DNA from: Jiangella anatolica
GTDB taxonomy: Bacteria > Actinomycetota > Actinomycetes > Jiangellales > Jiangellaceae
DNA length: 51,460 nt
Direction of reading: 5' to 3'
NCBI RefSeq assembly: GCF_003236295.1
Contig: NZ_POTW01000044.1
Coordinates: forward strand, 1-51,460
Shown: one piece after another, positions 7,794 to 16,148 of the stretch
How positions within the stretch are numbered: position 1 is the stretch's first letter
Layout: every line of letters starts with the position of its first letter
Translations under genes and position numbers: made by a program
Notes under the pieces: model-generated
Databases searched by the model: none
What the model saw: the letters and a program-made list of their open reading frames with translations, nothing else
Told to the model about the DNA's origin: nothing

Positions 7794-10700
7794 CGCGCTC
7801 CCTCCTGTCCGCGCAGCAGTACGGAGACGACCTCCCACGGCCGCAGCTCGACGACCGGCGCGCCGGAGTCGTCGACCGGCAGCGGGCCGGTCTCGCGCTC
7901 GTCGGCCAGGCAGCGGACGGCGCCGCCGGCGGCCGGCAGCCGGACGGTGCCGCCGTCGCCGCCGAGGTCCTGCAGCCGCAGCAGCAGGCCGGAGCGGTCG
8001 CGGGACTCCGCCACCGTCGCGTGTGTCCACGGCGGCAGATCGAGGTCGAGCAGCGACGCGCTGGTCGCCGGCAGCGGCCGCGGATCGGTGTCGAACTTGT
8101 CCAGCCGGGTCACCTCGGAGACGACGGCCGGGCTGCGGACCTCGCGGCCGAACCGCCCGGCGGCCGCCGGGTCGTGCGCCGGGAGCGGGGTGAAGGCGTA
8201 CCACAGGGTCAGCTCGCCGTCCTGCTCCGGCGGGGTGTTGGTCGGCCAGTAGTTGTTCATCACCCAGGACAGGACGCTGCCGCTCGCCGGCTCGAAGCGC
8301 TCCGGCCAGGCGCCGCGGACGATGTCGCCCGCGGTGAACAACGGCGCGTCGGCGCTGGTCCAGGCCACGGCCGGGCCGCCCGGCGCCGACTCGACGACGA
8401 CGCCGTACTGGGTGGTGAACCACTCGTGGCAGGCGCCGGGCGCGTGGTCGGCGGCCGGGTCGATCCAGCCCTGCTGGCGGTCGTAGTGGAAGCGGGGCGC
8501 GTCGGCGGCGAACGGGAACGCGACGTACACGGACTCCTTGGCCAGCTCGCGCTCCTTGGTCAGCCGCACGGTGACGTCGACCCGGTCGCTGCCGTCGCGG
8601 AGGAACACGTCGGCCTCGATGCTCGGCAGGCTCGGCGCGGCCCCGACGGTGCGCAGCCGCCAGCCGTCGTGGGTCCGGCGCACCCCGACGGGCCGCATGG
8701 TCGCGGCGGTCACGGTGAGCTCGGGTGGATCGGCGGCCGGGCGGCGGCCGGACAGCGTGCTGCGCGGCGCCGGCGGATGCAGGTGCGGCGTGCCGGAGTG
8801 CGCGATCCCGGCGTGTGGATCGGTGCCGCGGGTCAGCTCGTCGGGGCCGTTCAGCACGTAGAGCACCTGGCCCAGCCGCCAGGGCGCGCCGTCGTCCAGG
8901 AGCGACCGCCCGGTCGGCCGGTGGGTCAGCCCGGTGACCGTCCCGGTGGCGGGGTCCAGGTCCACCCGCCACCGGGGCGTCTCCAGGACCGCCGGGACCG
9001 GCTGCCAATCGTCTTCGGCGGCCGTGTCCGTGGCGCCGGCGGCCGAGCCGTCCTCCTCGCCGGGCGAGAGCGTGCGCCCGGCGCCCAACGGCACCGTCCG
9101 GTAGCCGAACGGCGGCACGTCGGGCACGGTGAGCCGGTACCTGAGCAGTCCGTCGCAGTCCGCCAGCACCTCGCCGTCGAGGGTGCCGGCCGGCGCCTCG
9201 ACCTCGATCTCGACGTCGCGGGCCCAGCCGAGCGGGTTGTAGGCGAGCACCGTCGGGCCGTCGGTGGTGACGAGCTCGCCGAGCTGGCTCAGCGCCCGCC
9301 GGGTCTCATCGATCGCCGTCCGGTAGCCCGTGTGCACCTGGTGCCGCTTCCAGTCCAGCTGGTCGCCGACCTGCTCACCGTGCGGATGCGCGTTGGCGTG
9401 CGACCACGTCCAGGTGTGCTCGCTGCCGTACAGCACGCCGTCCCAGGCGGCGTCGAGCGCGGGCCGGTTCGGCCGGTACGTGTCGTCGGCGCGGGCGACC
9501 AGCGCGGCCAGCGCCTCGGCGGCCGGCAGCGCGACCTGCGCCCGCCGATGCTCGGCGACGACGACGGCGCCGGTGCCGACGCCGTCCTCCCAGTAGCTGC
9601 CGCCGTCGCCGCGCCAGACCGGCAGCCGGTCGTCCAGCGGGCGGACCGCGTCGAGGTAGCCGGCCATCGTCGAGACGGCGACCCGCGGCCAGGCGTAGAC
9701 GGCGTTCCAGCGGGCGGCGAACGCGGCGTCGCCGTCGGCGAGGTCCTCGTTGTCGGCGTGGGTGCCGATAACGGGGAGGTCCTGCGGCAGGTAGTCGTCG
9801 CGCTCGTACCGGTCGAGCAGCCGGACCAGCGCGTGCGCGCCGCCGGCCACGGTCTGCGGGTCGCCGGCCATGAACCGCAGCTGCGAGTACGTGTCGGAGA
9901 AGTGCGTGAGCACCCGCGACCCGTCGACGCCCTCCCACTGGACCGGGCTGGCGAGGTGCTGCACGTCGCTGTCGGCGTTGCCGCCGCGATGGTGGTTCTC
10001 GATCCCGACGAACGCGTCGATGCCCAGCGCCCGCAGCATCGACGGGACCGCCGCACTGTAGGACGGCACGTCGGTGAGGTTCGCGTAACTGACCGGCACC
10101 CCGTAGTCGTCGCGCAGCCGGGCGGCCAGGTACGCCGCGCGGTACACCTCCTCCAGGCTGGCGATGCCGGACAGGAAGAGGTTGTGGAACGCGTTCACGG
10201 ACAGCCGGCCGGAACGCAGCGCGTCGAGCACCCGCTGCGACCGCTTCTCCGACCGCGTCGCCAGGTACTGCCCGACCACCAGCGAGCCGTCGACGGAGAA
10301 CGCGAACGCGTCGTCGCGATCCAGCGCGTCGAGCGCGCGGTCGAGGTTGCGGCTGTGCAGCTCGAGCACCTTGCCCTGCACGTCGGTGTAGCCGACGTCG
10401 AGGTGCACGTGCGGGATCAGGTGGACGGTCCACTTGCGCTGCGGCGCGAGGGTGAACGCCGCGGCCGGGGCGTCGCCGATGGTGACGGTGGCGCCGGTGG
10501 GCCCGGTCAGCTCGGCGACCGGGAGGCGGACCCGGACCTGGCCGAAGTCGCGGCCGGCGCGGCGCAGGTCGAGCGCGTGCGACTCGGCGCCGACGGTGAC
10601 GGTGGCGGCCGCGGGCCACGGCGCGCCCGCCGCGACGTCGACCGTCAGCTCGGCCAGTTGCCCGCCGCTCAGCGGGTAGAGCGGGGTGGCCCGCAGCTGG

Positions 10701-11203
10701 GTGCTCGACGGGGCCGGTGGCGCGGCCGCGCCGGCCGGCGTGAGCGTGAGGCTCCGCCACGTGATGCCGCTGCCGAAGTGGTGCCCGAACTGCTCGCGAT
10801 GCCGCCCGCCCCGGGCGTCGGCAGGCACGTCCACAGGGCCGGTCGCCGCCGCCGGGTCCAGCGTCGTCGTCATCGCCAGCACGTGCTCGCCGGCGCCGAG
10901 CCAGGCCGCCGGCAGCGGCACCTCCAGCAGCACCGAGCCGGCGATCGGGCCGTGCCGGTACACCTCGCTGCGGTCCTCGCGCCGCACCGCCGGGTGGAAC
11001 AGGCCCCGGTGCACACCGTCGAGCTCGATCAGCAGGTCGGGGCAGGGGCCGTGGCCGGCGTCGAACTCCAGCCGCAGCACGTGGGCATCCGCCGTCGCCA
11101 CGGTGAACGCCAGCTCGACCCGGTGGTCCCGCCAGCCGGCGGCGGCGTCGAGCGGTCCCGGCTGGAACGCCGGGACCTCGACTCCAGGGGTCGCGAGGAT
11201 CAT
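7790..11203 (-). CDS. Glycoside hydrolase family 38 alpha-mannosidase-like enzyme
   Basis: 1137 residues, no signal peptide, so probably cytoplasmic. A beta-rich N-terminal region of about 255 residues precedes the catalytic domain, which begins HLIPHVHLDVGYTD; the His and Asp are zinc ligands in GH38. The likely nucleophile Asp is in TDVPSYS. A later zinc-site segment is GSEHTWTW. The C-terminal half is the beta-sandwich region usual for GH38. The enzyme would cleave alpha-mannosidic or related bonds in imported oligosaccharide. The ATG at 11203 overlaps the upstream stop by four bases and has GGAGG seven bases ahead. The long N-terminal extension differs from compact bacterial members, so linkage specificity is open. 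Confidence 0.87.
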   Translation of the reverse strand: MILATPGVEVPAFQPGPLDAAAGWRDHRVELAFTVATADAHVLRLEFDAGHGPCPDLLIELDGVHRGLFHPAVRREDRSEVYRHGPIAGSVLLEVPLPAAWLGAGEHVLAMTTTLDPAAATGPVDVPADARGGRHREQFGHHFGSGITWRSLTLTPAGAAAPPAPSSTQLRATPLYPLSGGQLAELTVDVAAGAPWPAAATVTVGAESHALDLRRAGRDFGQVRVRLPVAELTGPTGATVTIGDAPAAAFTLAPQRKWTVHLIPHVHLDVGYTDVQGKVLELHSRNLDRALDALDRDDAFAFSVDGSLVVGQYLATRSEKRSQRVLDALRSGRLSVNAFHNLFLSGIASLEEVYRAAYLAARLRDDYGVPVSYANLTDVPSYSAAVPSMLRALGIDAFVGIENHHRGGNADSDVQHLASPVQWEGVDGSRVLTHFSDTYSQLRFMAGDPQTVAGGAHALVRLLDRYERDDYLPQDLPVIGTHADNEDLADGDAAFAARWNAVYAWPRVAVSTMAGYLDAVRPLDDRLPVWRGDGGSYWEDGVGTGAVVVAEHRRAQVALPAAEALAALVARADDTYRPNRPALDAAWDGVLYGSEHTWTWSHANAHPHGEQVGDQLDWKRHQVHTGYRTAIDETRRALSQLGELVTTDGPTVLAYNPLGWARDVEIEVEAPAGTLDGEVLADCDGLLRYRLTVPDVPPFGYRTVPLGAGRTLSPGEEDGSAAGATDTAAEDDWQPVPAVLETPRWRVDLDPATGTVTGLTHRPTGRSLLDDGAPWRLGQVLYVLNGPDELTRGTDPHAGIAHSGTPHLHPPAPRSTLSGRRPAADPPELTVTAATMRPVGVRRTHDGWRLRTVGAAPSLPSIEADVFLRDGSDRVDVTVRLTKERELAKESVYVAFPFAADAPRFHYDRQQGWIDPAADHAPGACHEWFTTQYGVVVESAPGGPAVAWTSADAPLFTAGDIVRGAWPERFEPASGSVLSWVMNNYWPTNTPPEQDGELTLWYAFTPLPAHDPAAAGRFGREVRSPAVVSEVTRLDKFDTDPRPLPATSASLLDLDLPPWTHATVAESRDRSGLLLRLQDLGGDGGTVRLPAAGGAVRCLADERETGPLPVDDSGAPVVELRPWEVVSVLLRGQEGAR

Positions 11204-12738
11204 GCCGCCGCCTCCAGCTCGGGCAGCTCCAGCACGGAACCGCGCTCGGACAGCGCCGCGGCCAGGGAGGCGTAGTCGTAGTCCTGAACGGCCCGCCCGG
11301 TGCGCAGCGACTGCGCGGCCAGCTCGCCGGCGGCCTCGCCGAGCATCCCGTAGGTGGGCTCCATCCGCGGCGACAGGATGCCGACGTGGCTGGCGGAGAA
11401 GCAGACCGGGACGGCGAGGTTCTCGACGCTCCCCCGCGCCGGGAACAGGCTCTCGGCCGGGAGCTGGTAGAGATCGGCCGGCGCGTTGACGAACGAGCCC
11501 GTGGTCGAGCCCTCGCCGACGATCGTGTCGTCGCCCTCCGGGTAGTACTGCACGATGTGGCAGTCCAGCCCGTACTGCCAGCAGCACACCGCGGTGGGCT
11601 TGGTGTTGTTCGGCCGCTGGGTGTCGTGCTCGGTGAACACGTGCTCGCCGACCATCCGGCGCGCCTCACGCACGTAGAGCGCGTGCGGGAAGCCGGCGCC
11701 GTGGGGACTGTCGGTGAACTCGTCCGGCGGCAGGCCGAACGTGCGCGCGTCGGCGCGGAACGACTCCGGCAGCGACGGGTCGTTGGCCAGGAAGTAGAGC
11801 ATGCCCTGGTGCCAGCGGACCTGCTCGGCGATGATCTCGTCGCGCCGCTTCCAGCCGCCGTCGGGATAGTCCCAGTTGACGCCGGGCAGGTCGAAGCCGA
11901 TGAACAGCGCCTGGTTGGTCTGGAACTTGCCATGCGGGAGCGCGGCGGTGTGCGTGACGATCGAGGACAGCCCCGGGATGCCGCGCTGCGTCAGCAGGCT
12001 GCCGAGGTGCCGGTAGAGCGCGGGGTCGTAGCCGTCGGGCTTGGGGAACGGCAGCCGGTCGGCGGCGCGGGTCAGCACGCCGCGGAAGTTGTACGCCTGC
12101 ACCTTCGCGTCGCCGTCGCCGGGCGCGGAGTCGGGCACCGGGCCGACCGGGAAGCCGGTGTTCGGCCGGAAGGACCGGATGCGGTGCGCGCGGGCCGGCT
12201 GGAACCCGGCGTATGCCTCGCCGTACTGCGAGGCCGGCTCGCGGCCGACGGCGTACGGCACGCCCGCGGCCGCCATCAGGTCGCCCTCGTAGGAGGCGTC
12301 GACGAAGAAGCCGGCCCGGCGCCAGCCGTCGTCGGTGCGGACGGCGACGATGCGGCCGCCGCGCACCTCGACGTCGCCGGCGTCGTGGATGCGCGCGTTG
12401 AGCAGCACCGTCGCACCGGCCTCGTCGAGCAGCCGCCACGCGACCCGCTCGGCCACCTTCGGCTCGAACAGGTACTGCGCCTTCGGGTCGTCGAGGCCAT
12501 CGGCGGCGTACTCCGCGCCGATGCCGGCGAAGAACCGGTCCTGCGTCAGCCCGGCCAGCGCCGCCGGCACGCCCGGGGTGTCGGACTTCACCAGCCCGCC
12601 GGCGACGATGCCGCCGACGTGGCCGGTCGGCTCCAGCACCAGGCTGGTGTAGCCGCGCAGCTTGAGCCGCAGCGCGGCCATGATGCCGGCCAGCGTCGCG
12701 CCATAGACGACGACGTCGGGATCGGCCGTCTCGGTCAT
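11200..12738 (-). CDS. FAD-dependent oxidoreductase (PF12831-type), second of three
   Basis: 512 residues, no signal peptide. It opens with a Rossmann strand and dinucleotide loop, VVVYGATLAGIMAAL. It also contains FVDASYEGDLMAAAG, a family hallmark for flavin binding, and the late segment RMEPTYGMLGEAAG. The family (FAD_oxidored, often labelled xanthan-lyase-like) is common in glycan-use loci but few reactions are known. It is closest in the window to the enzyme at 14577, sharing VDASYEGD and YVREARRMV. It overlaps both neighbours by ATGA. Oxidation of a sugar hydroxyl in the imported glycan is an inference. Confidence 0.82.
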   Translation of the reverse strand: MTETADPDVVVYGATLAGIMAALRLKLRGYTSLVLEPTGHVGGIVAGGLVKSDTPGVPAALAGLTQDRFFAGIGAEYAADGLDDPKAQYLFEPKVAERVAWRLLDEAGATVLLNARIHDAGDVEVRGGRIVAVRTDDGWRRAGFFVDASYEGDLMAAAGVPYAVGREPASQYGEAYAGFQPARAHRIRSFRPNTGFPVGPVPDSAPGDGDAKVQAYNFRGVLTRAADRLPFPKPDGYDPALYRHLGSLLTQRGIPGLSSIVTHTAALPHGKFQTNQALFIGFDLPGVNWDYPDGGWKRRDEIIAEQVRWHQGMLYFLANDPSLPESFRADARTFGLPPDEFTDSPHGAGFPHALYVREARRMVGEHVFTEHDTQRPNNTKPTAVCCWQYGLDCHIVQYYPEGDDTIVGEGSTTGSFVNAPADLYQLPAESLFPARGSVENLAVPVCFSASHVGILSPRMEPTYGMLGEAAGELAAQSLRTGRAVQDYDYASLAAALSERGSVLELPELEAAA

Positions 12739-14396
12739 GGGCGCACCCGCCGTTCCGGCAGCGCCAGGACCGGCGTGGCGTTCTTCCTCGTCTGCGACGG
12801 CCGGGTGCGCCGGATGTCGTCGGGCCAGGCCACCGGCGCGCCGATGGTGCCGGTGAGCAGCCGCTGCAGGTCCTCGACCCGGTTCGGCGCGTCGCCGACG
12901 GCGTGCGGCTCGGTGCCCTCGCGGTGGCACAACGCGGCCAGCGCGCCGACCGCCTCGCCGATGGTCCACTCGACCGGGTGCAGCCGGTAGCAGCCGTTGG
13001 TGATGTGGGTGGTGCCGATGTTCTTGTTCGCGGGCAGCAGGTTGCGCACCCGGACCGGGAGCAGCGCGCCGAGCGGGAGCTGGAACGGGTAGGTCTCGAG
13101 GTTGACGTAGTTGACGCCGGCGGCGCTCGGGTGCAGGTCGATGTTGTAGTGCCCGACCCCGACGGAGTCGGCGAACTGCTCCGCGCCCTCGCCTTCGGGC
13201 CGGTCGATGACCGCGACGTGCTGTTCCAGCACGGTGAACCGGGCCTTGATGCGGCGCGCCTCGCGGATGTAGGCGTACTTCGCCAGGCCGTCGTCGGTGC
13301 CGGTCAGGTCGGGCCGCAACGTCAGACCGGGGTAGCCGGTGCCGCCGTCGGGCCGCGGCGCCTCGGTCTGCATCCAGCGCAGGTACGACAGGGACAGCTC
13401 CTTGCAGCGCTGCAGCGCCTTCTCCCGCGCGGCGTCGTCGACCTCCGCGCCCAGCAGCGGCGCCTCCCAGTAGTCGATGTTCGGCCAGTTCACCAACGAG
13501 ATGTCGGTGTCGACGACGTCGCGGCGGAACTGCGTGCGGGCCCGGATGCGGCGGAAGTGCCAGAGGTCGGGCAGGCGGACGGCGTCGAGGTCACCCTCGA
13601 AGATGCGGTTGACCTTGCCCGACATCGTGTGGATGTCGATCTTCTCCCAGGACAGCTGGGGTCCCGGCCAGAACGGGTCGACGTGGGTCTTCCAGTGGTC
13701 GTAGGAGGCCGGCTTCGCGATGGTGTGGTCCTCGCCCGGCCGGTACTCCAGCGGGAAGCACCAGGTGATGGCCTGCTGGTCGGTGGGGTCGGCCTCCGGC
13801 GCGGCGTACGGCTCGCCGGTCTGGTCCTGCGACTCCGCGCCGATGACGTGCTCGACGCCGGCCAGCTCCAGCAGGTCGCCCAGCTCGGTGGCGTCGACGA
13901 CGAGCGGCGCGGTGGCGGTGACGGTCTCGCCCGTGCGGGTGTCGCGCAGCGTCACGGCGGTGACGCGGTCGCCGTCCACCTCGGCCGCGACCGGGACGTG
14001 GTGGTAGCGCACGCCGATGCGGCCGGCGGAGATCCAGCCGGCCAGCAGCTCGTCGATGACCGCGACGCCGACCCGCGGCTCGTGGCACAGCTTGCTGACG
14101 TTGCCCAGACCCGGGTTGAGCGTGGGGTCGGCGGCCGCCTCCGGGGTCAGCGGGTAGTTGCGGCGGTAGTAGTCGCGGATGCGGCCGCGCAGCGCGGCGT
14201 AGCCGGACGAGACGTGCGGGGTCTCGATCCACGGGTGCTCGTCGGACGGCACCGCCTGCGCCGTGAGCTGACCACCGAGCCAGTCGGTCTCCTCGGTGAG
14301 CAGGACCCGCAGGCCGAGCGTCGCGGCCGTCAGCGCCGCCGCGACGCCGCCGAGGCCGCCTCCGACGACCAGCAGGTCCGTCCTCAGTTCCGTCAC
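12735..14396 (-). CDS. FAD-dependent oxidoreductase (PF12831-type), first gene of the leftward operon
   Basis: 553 residues from the GTG at 14396, which has AGGGG six bases ahead and places the FAD loop (DLLVVGGGLGGVAAAL) at the very N-terminus. An alternative GTG at 14447 adds 17 poorly conserved residues and has no ribosome site, though it lies just after a possible transcription start. Other landmarks are ETDWLGGQLTAQ, VVDATELGDLLELAG and the C-terminal ANKNIGTTHITNGCYR segment, typical of flavoenzymes annotated as FAD-dependent oxidoreductases in glycan loci. It is the more divergent of the three paralogues here. Reaction unknown. Confidence 0.8.
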   Translation of the reverse strand: MTELRTDLLVVGGGLGGVAAALTAATLGLRVLLTEETDWLGGQLTAQAVPSDEHPWIETPHVSSGYAALRGRIRDYYRRNYPLTPEAAADPTLNPGLGNVSKLCHEPRVGVAVIDELLAGWISAGRIGVRYHHVPVAAEVDGDRVTAVTLRDTRTGETVTATAPLVVDATELGDLLELAGVEHVIGAESQDQTGEPYAAPEADPTDQQAITWCFPLEYRPGEDHTIAKPASYDHWKTHVDPFWPGPQLSWEKIDIHTMSGKVNRIFEGDLDAVRLPDLWHFRRIRARTQFRRDVVDTDISLVNWPNIDYWEAPLLGAEVDDAAREKALQRCKELSLSYLRWMQTEAPRPDGGTGYPGLTLRPDLTGTDDGLAKYAYIREARRIKARFTVLEQHVAVIDRPEGEGAEQFADSVGVGHYNIDLHPSAAGVNYVNLETYPFQLPLGALLPVRVRNLLPANKNIGTTHITNGCYRLHPVEWTIGEAVGALAALCHREGTEPHAVGDAPNRVEDLQRLLTGTIGAPVAWPDDIRRTRPSQTRKNATPVLALPERRVRP

Positions 14397-14414
14397 AGCC
14401 GACCCCTCGCTCCC

Positions 14415-14425
14415 GGTGCTGATAT
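14415..14425. promoter_or_regulatory. Half operator GGTGCTGATAT downstream of leftward promoter
   Basis: GGTGCTGATAT here repeats the left part of the full palindrome at 14527-14538, where the same 11 bases occur at 14524-14534. It sits between the proposed leftward transcription start and the GTG at 14396, where a bound repressor would block the operon. The two copies are 109 bases apart, about ten helical turns. Confidence 0.45.
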
Positions 14426-14459
14426 TTGCTGATGTCGTGTCCGCCACAATGTTTCGGTC

Positions 14460-14490
14460 ACGCTACAGCCAGGTCCCCGGCCGATGTCAA
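14460..14490 (-). promoter_or_regulatory. Putative promoter of the leftward glycan operon
   Basis: On the minus strand a perfect TTGACA lies at 14485-14490. A TAGCGT -10 candidate lies at 14460-14465 (19-base spacing); an alternative TGTAGC gives 16. A start near 14452 would leave a short leader before the GTG at 14396. Confidence 0.5.
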
Positions 14491-14526
14491 GAGCAATCGT
14501 CGCGGGTCGTTCGCATCGATGACGGT

Positions 14527-14538
14527 GCTGATATCAGC
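14527..14538. promoter_or_regulatory. Perfect palindrome GCTGATATCAGC, candidate LacI operator
   Basis: A 12-base perfect palindrome in the divergent control region, just upstream of the -35 (TGGACA, 14541-14546) of the rightward unit that encodes a LacI regulator. A half copy lies at 14415. Position, symmetry and the neighbouring regulator make it the best candidate operator of the locus. Confidence 0.55.
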
Positions 14539-14540
14539 GA

Positions 14541-14570
14541 TGGACAATGGTCGGCTGCTGATGCTACAAC
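14541..14570 (+). promoter_or_regulatory. Putative promoter of the rightward FAD oxidoreductase-LacI unit
   Basis: TGGACA at 14541-14546 and TACAAC at 14565-14570 are spaced by 18 bases. The -10 ends six bases before the ATG at 14577 and no ribosome site is visible, so the transcript is probably leaderless. Confidence 0.45.
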
Positions 14571-14576
14571 CGGACC

Positions 14577-16148
14577 ATGACGCCCGAACCCGCCCTGCCC
14601 GGCCTGCGCTACTACCACCCCGCGGCCGGCCCGCCCGAGGTCATCGAGGCCGACGTGGTCGTCTACGGTGCGACGTCGGGCGGTGTCACGGCGGCCGTGC
14701 GCGCGGCCCGCGGCGGGCTGTCGGTCGTGCTGCTGGCCTTCGGCGACCACGTCGGCGGCATGACGACCGGCGGGCTCGGCACCACCGACGTCGGCGACGC
14801 GGCCACCGTCGGCGGGCTGGCCCGGTCGTTCTACGACGACGTCGCCGCGGCCTACGGCGCGCCGGCCCCGCACTGGGACGTCGAGGCGCACGTCGGCGAG
14901 GAGATCTTCGAGCGCTGGCTGGCCACCGCCGGCGTGACGGTGCGCCGGCGGCGGCATCTGGCCTCCGTCGATCTGGACGGCGACCGGCTCACCGAGCTGC
15001 GCACCGACGACGGCGGCCGGTACCGCGCCAGGGTCTTCGTCGACGCCTCCTACGAGGGCGATCTGCTGGCCGCGGCCGGCGTCACGTACACGCTCGGCCG
15101 CGAGGCGACGTCGGTCTACGAGGAGTCGGTCGCGGGCGTGCAGCACAGCATCAACCACCAGTTCCAGCTGCCGGTCGACCCCTACGTCGTGCCCGGCCGG
15201 CCGGACTCCGGCCTGCTGCCGGGCATCTCGCCGGACGAGTACGGAGAGGTCGGGTCGGGCGACCGGCGCATCCAGGCCTACAACTTCCGGCTGCACGTCA
15301 CGACCGCGCCGAACCGGCTGCCGTTCCCCCGTCCGGCCGGCTACGACCCGAGCCGGTACGAGCTGCTGCGCCGCTACGTCGAGGCCGGCGGCTACGAGCT
15401 GTTCGGCCGCACCACCCGGGTCCGCGGCGACGTCTACGACATGAACAACCACGGCGCGTTCTCGTCGGACCACATCGGCGCGAACTACGACTGGCCGGAG
15501 GGCGACTACCAGCGGCGGGAAGAGATCTTCCAGGATCACGTGCGCTACCAGGCCGGGCTCCTGCACTTCCTGGCCACCGATCCGGGACTGCCGGCCGCGG
15601 TGCGGGCCGAGACGAACCGGTTCGGGCTGGCGCCCGGCGAGTTCGCCGACAGCTCGCACTGGCCGGCGCAGTTGTACGTCCGCGAGGCCCGGCGCATGGT
15701 GTCCGGCTACGTCGTCACCCAGCACGACGCGACGGGGGCGGCCGGCGCCGACGACCCGGTGGCGCTGGCGTCGTACGTCATGGACTCGCACAACGCCAAG
15801 CGCGTGCTCGTCGACGGGCAGCCCCGCAACGAGGGCAACGTCCAGCAGCCGCTGGCCGCCCCGTTCGGCGTGTCGTACCGGACGCTGGTGCCGCGGGCCG
15901 GCGAGTGCGCCAACCTGCTGGTCGCGTCGGCCATCTCCGCCTCGCACGTCGCGTTCGCGTCGGTCCGCATGGAGCCGGTGTTCATGATGCTCGGCGAGGC
16001 CGCCGGGGCCGCCGCGGTACTGGCGATCACCGATAAGGTCGCGTGCCAGGAGATCGAGTACGCCGCGCTCCGGCGCGACCTCGAGCTCGGCGGGGCGATC
16101 CTGGAGACGTCCGGGCGGACACAGACCACGGGGGTGACACGAGGGTGA
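14577..16148 (+). CDS. FAD-dependent oxidoreductase (PF12831-type), third of three
   Basis: 523 residues, no signal peptide. The FAD loop is VVVYGATSGGVTAAV at about residue 26, followed by HVGGMTTGGLG, then RVFVDASYEGDLLAAAG, and VRMEPVFMMLGEAAG near the C-terminus. These place it in the same family as the two leftward flavoenzymes, closest to that at 11200-12738. It is transcribed away from them and is followed by a LacI regulator with a four-base GTGA overlap. No Shine-Dalgarno is seen, and a -10-like hexamer ends six bases before the ATG, suggesting a leaderless start. Expression may therefore react directly to the LacI protein. Confidence 0.82.
   Translation: MTPEPALPGLRYYHPAAGPPEVIEADVVVYGATSGGVTAAVRAARGGLSVVLLAFGDHVGGMTTGGLGTTDVGDAATVGGLARSFYDDVAAAYGAPAPHWDVEAHVGEEIFERWLATAGVTVRRRRHLASVDLDGDRLTELRTDDGGRYRARVFVDASYEGDLLAAAGVTYTLGREATSVYEESVAGVQHSINHQFQLPVDPYVVPGRPDSGLLPGISPDEYGEVGSGDRRIQAYNFRLHVTTAPNRLPFPRPAGYDPSRYELLRRYVEAGGYELFGRTTRVRGDVYDMNNHGAFSSDHIGANYDWPEGDYQRREEIFQDHVRYQAGLLHFLATDPGLPAAVRAETNRFGLAPGEFADSSHWPAQLYVREARRMVSGYVVTQHDATGAAGADDPVALASYVMDSHNAKRVLVDGQPRNEGNVQQPLAAPFGVSYRTLVPRAGECANLLVASAISASHVAFASVRMEPVFMMLGEAAGAAAVLAITDKVACQEIEYAALRRDLELGGAILETSGRTQTTGVTRG

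Noticed and set aside
7739-11275. A 1178-codon plus-strand frame opposite the GH38 gene
   Set aside because: No recognisable motif, compositional pattern of an antisense frame in high-GC coding DNA; the minus strand clearly encodes GH38.
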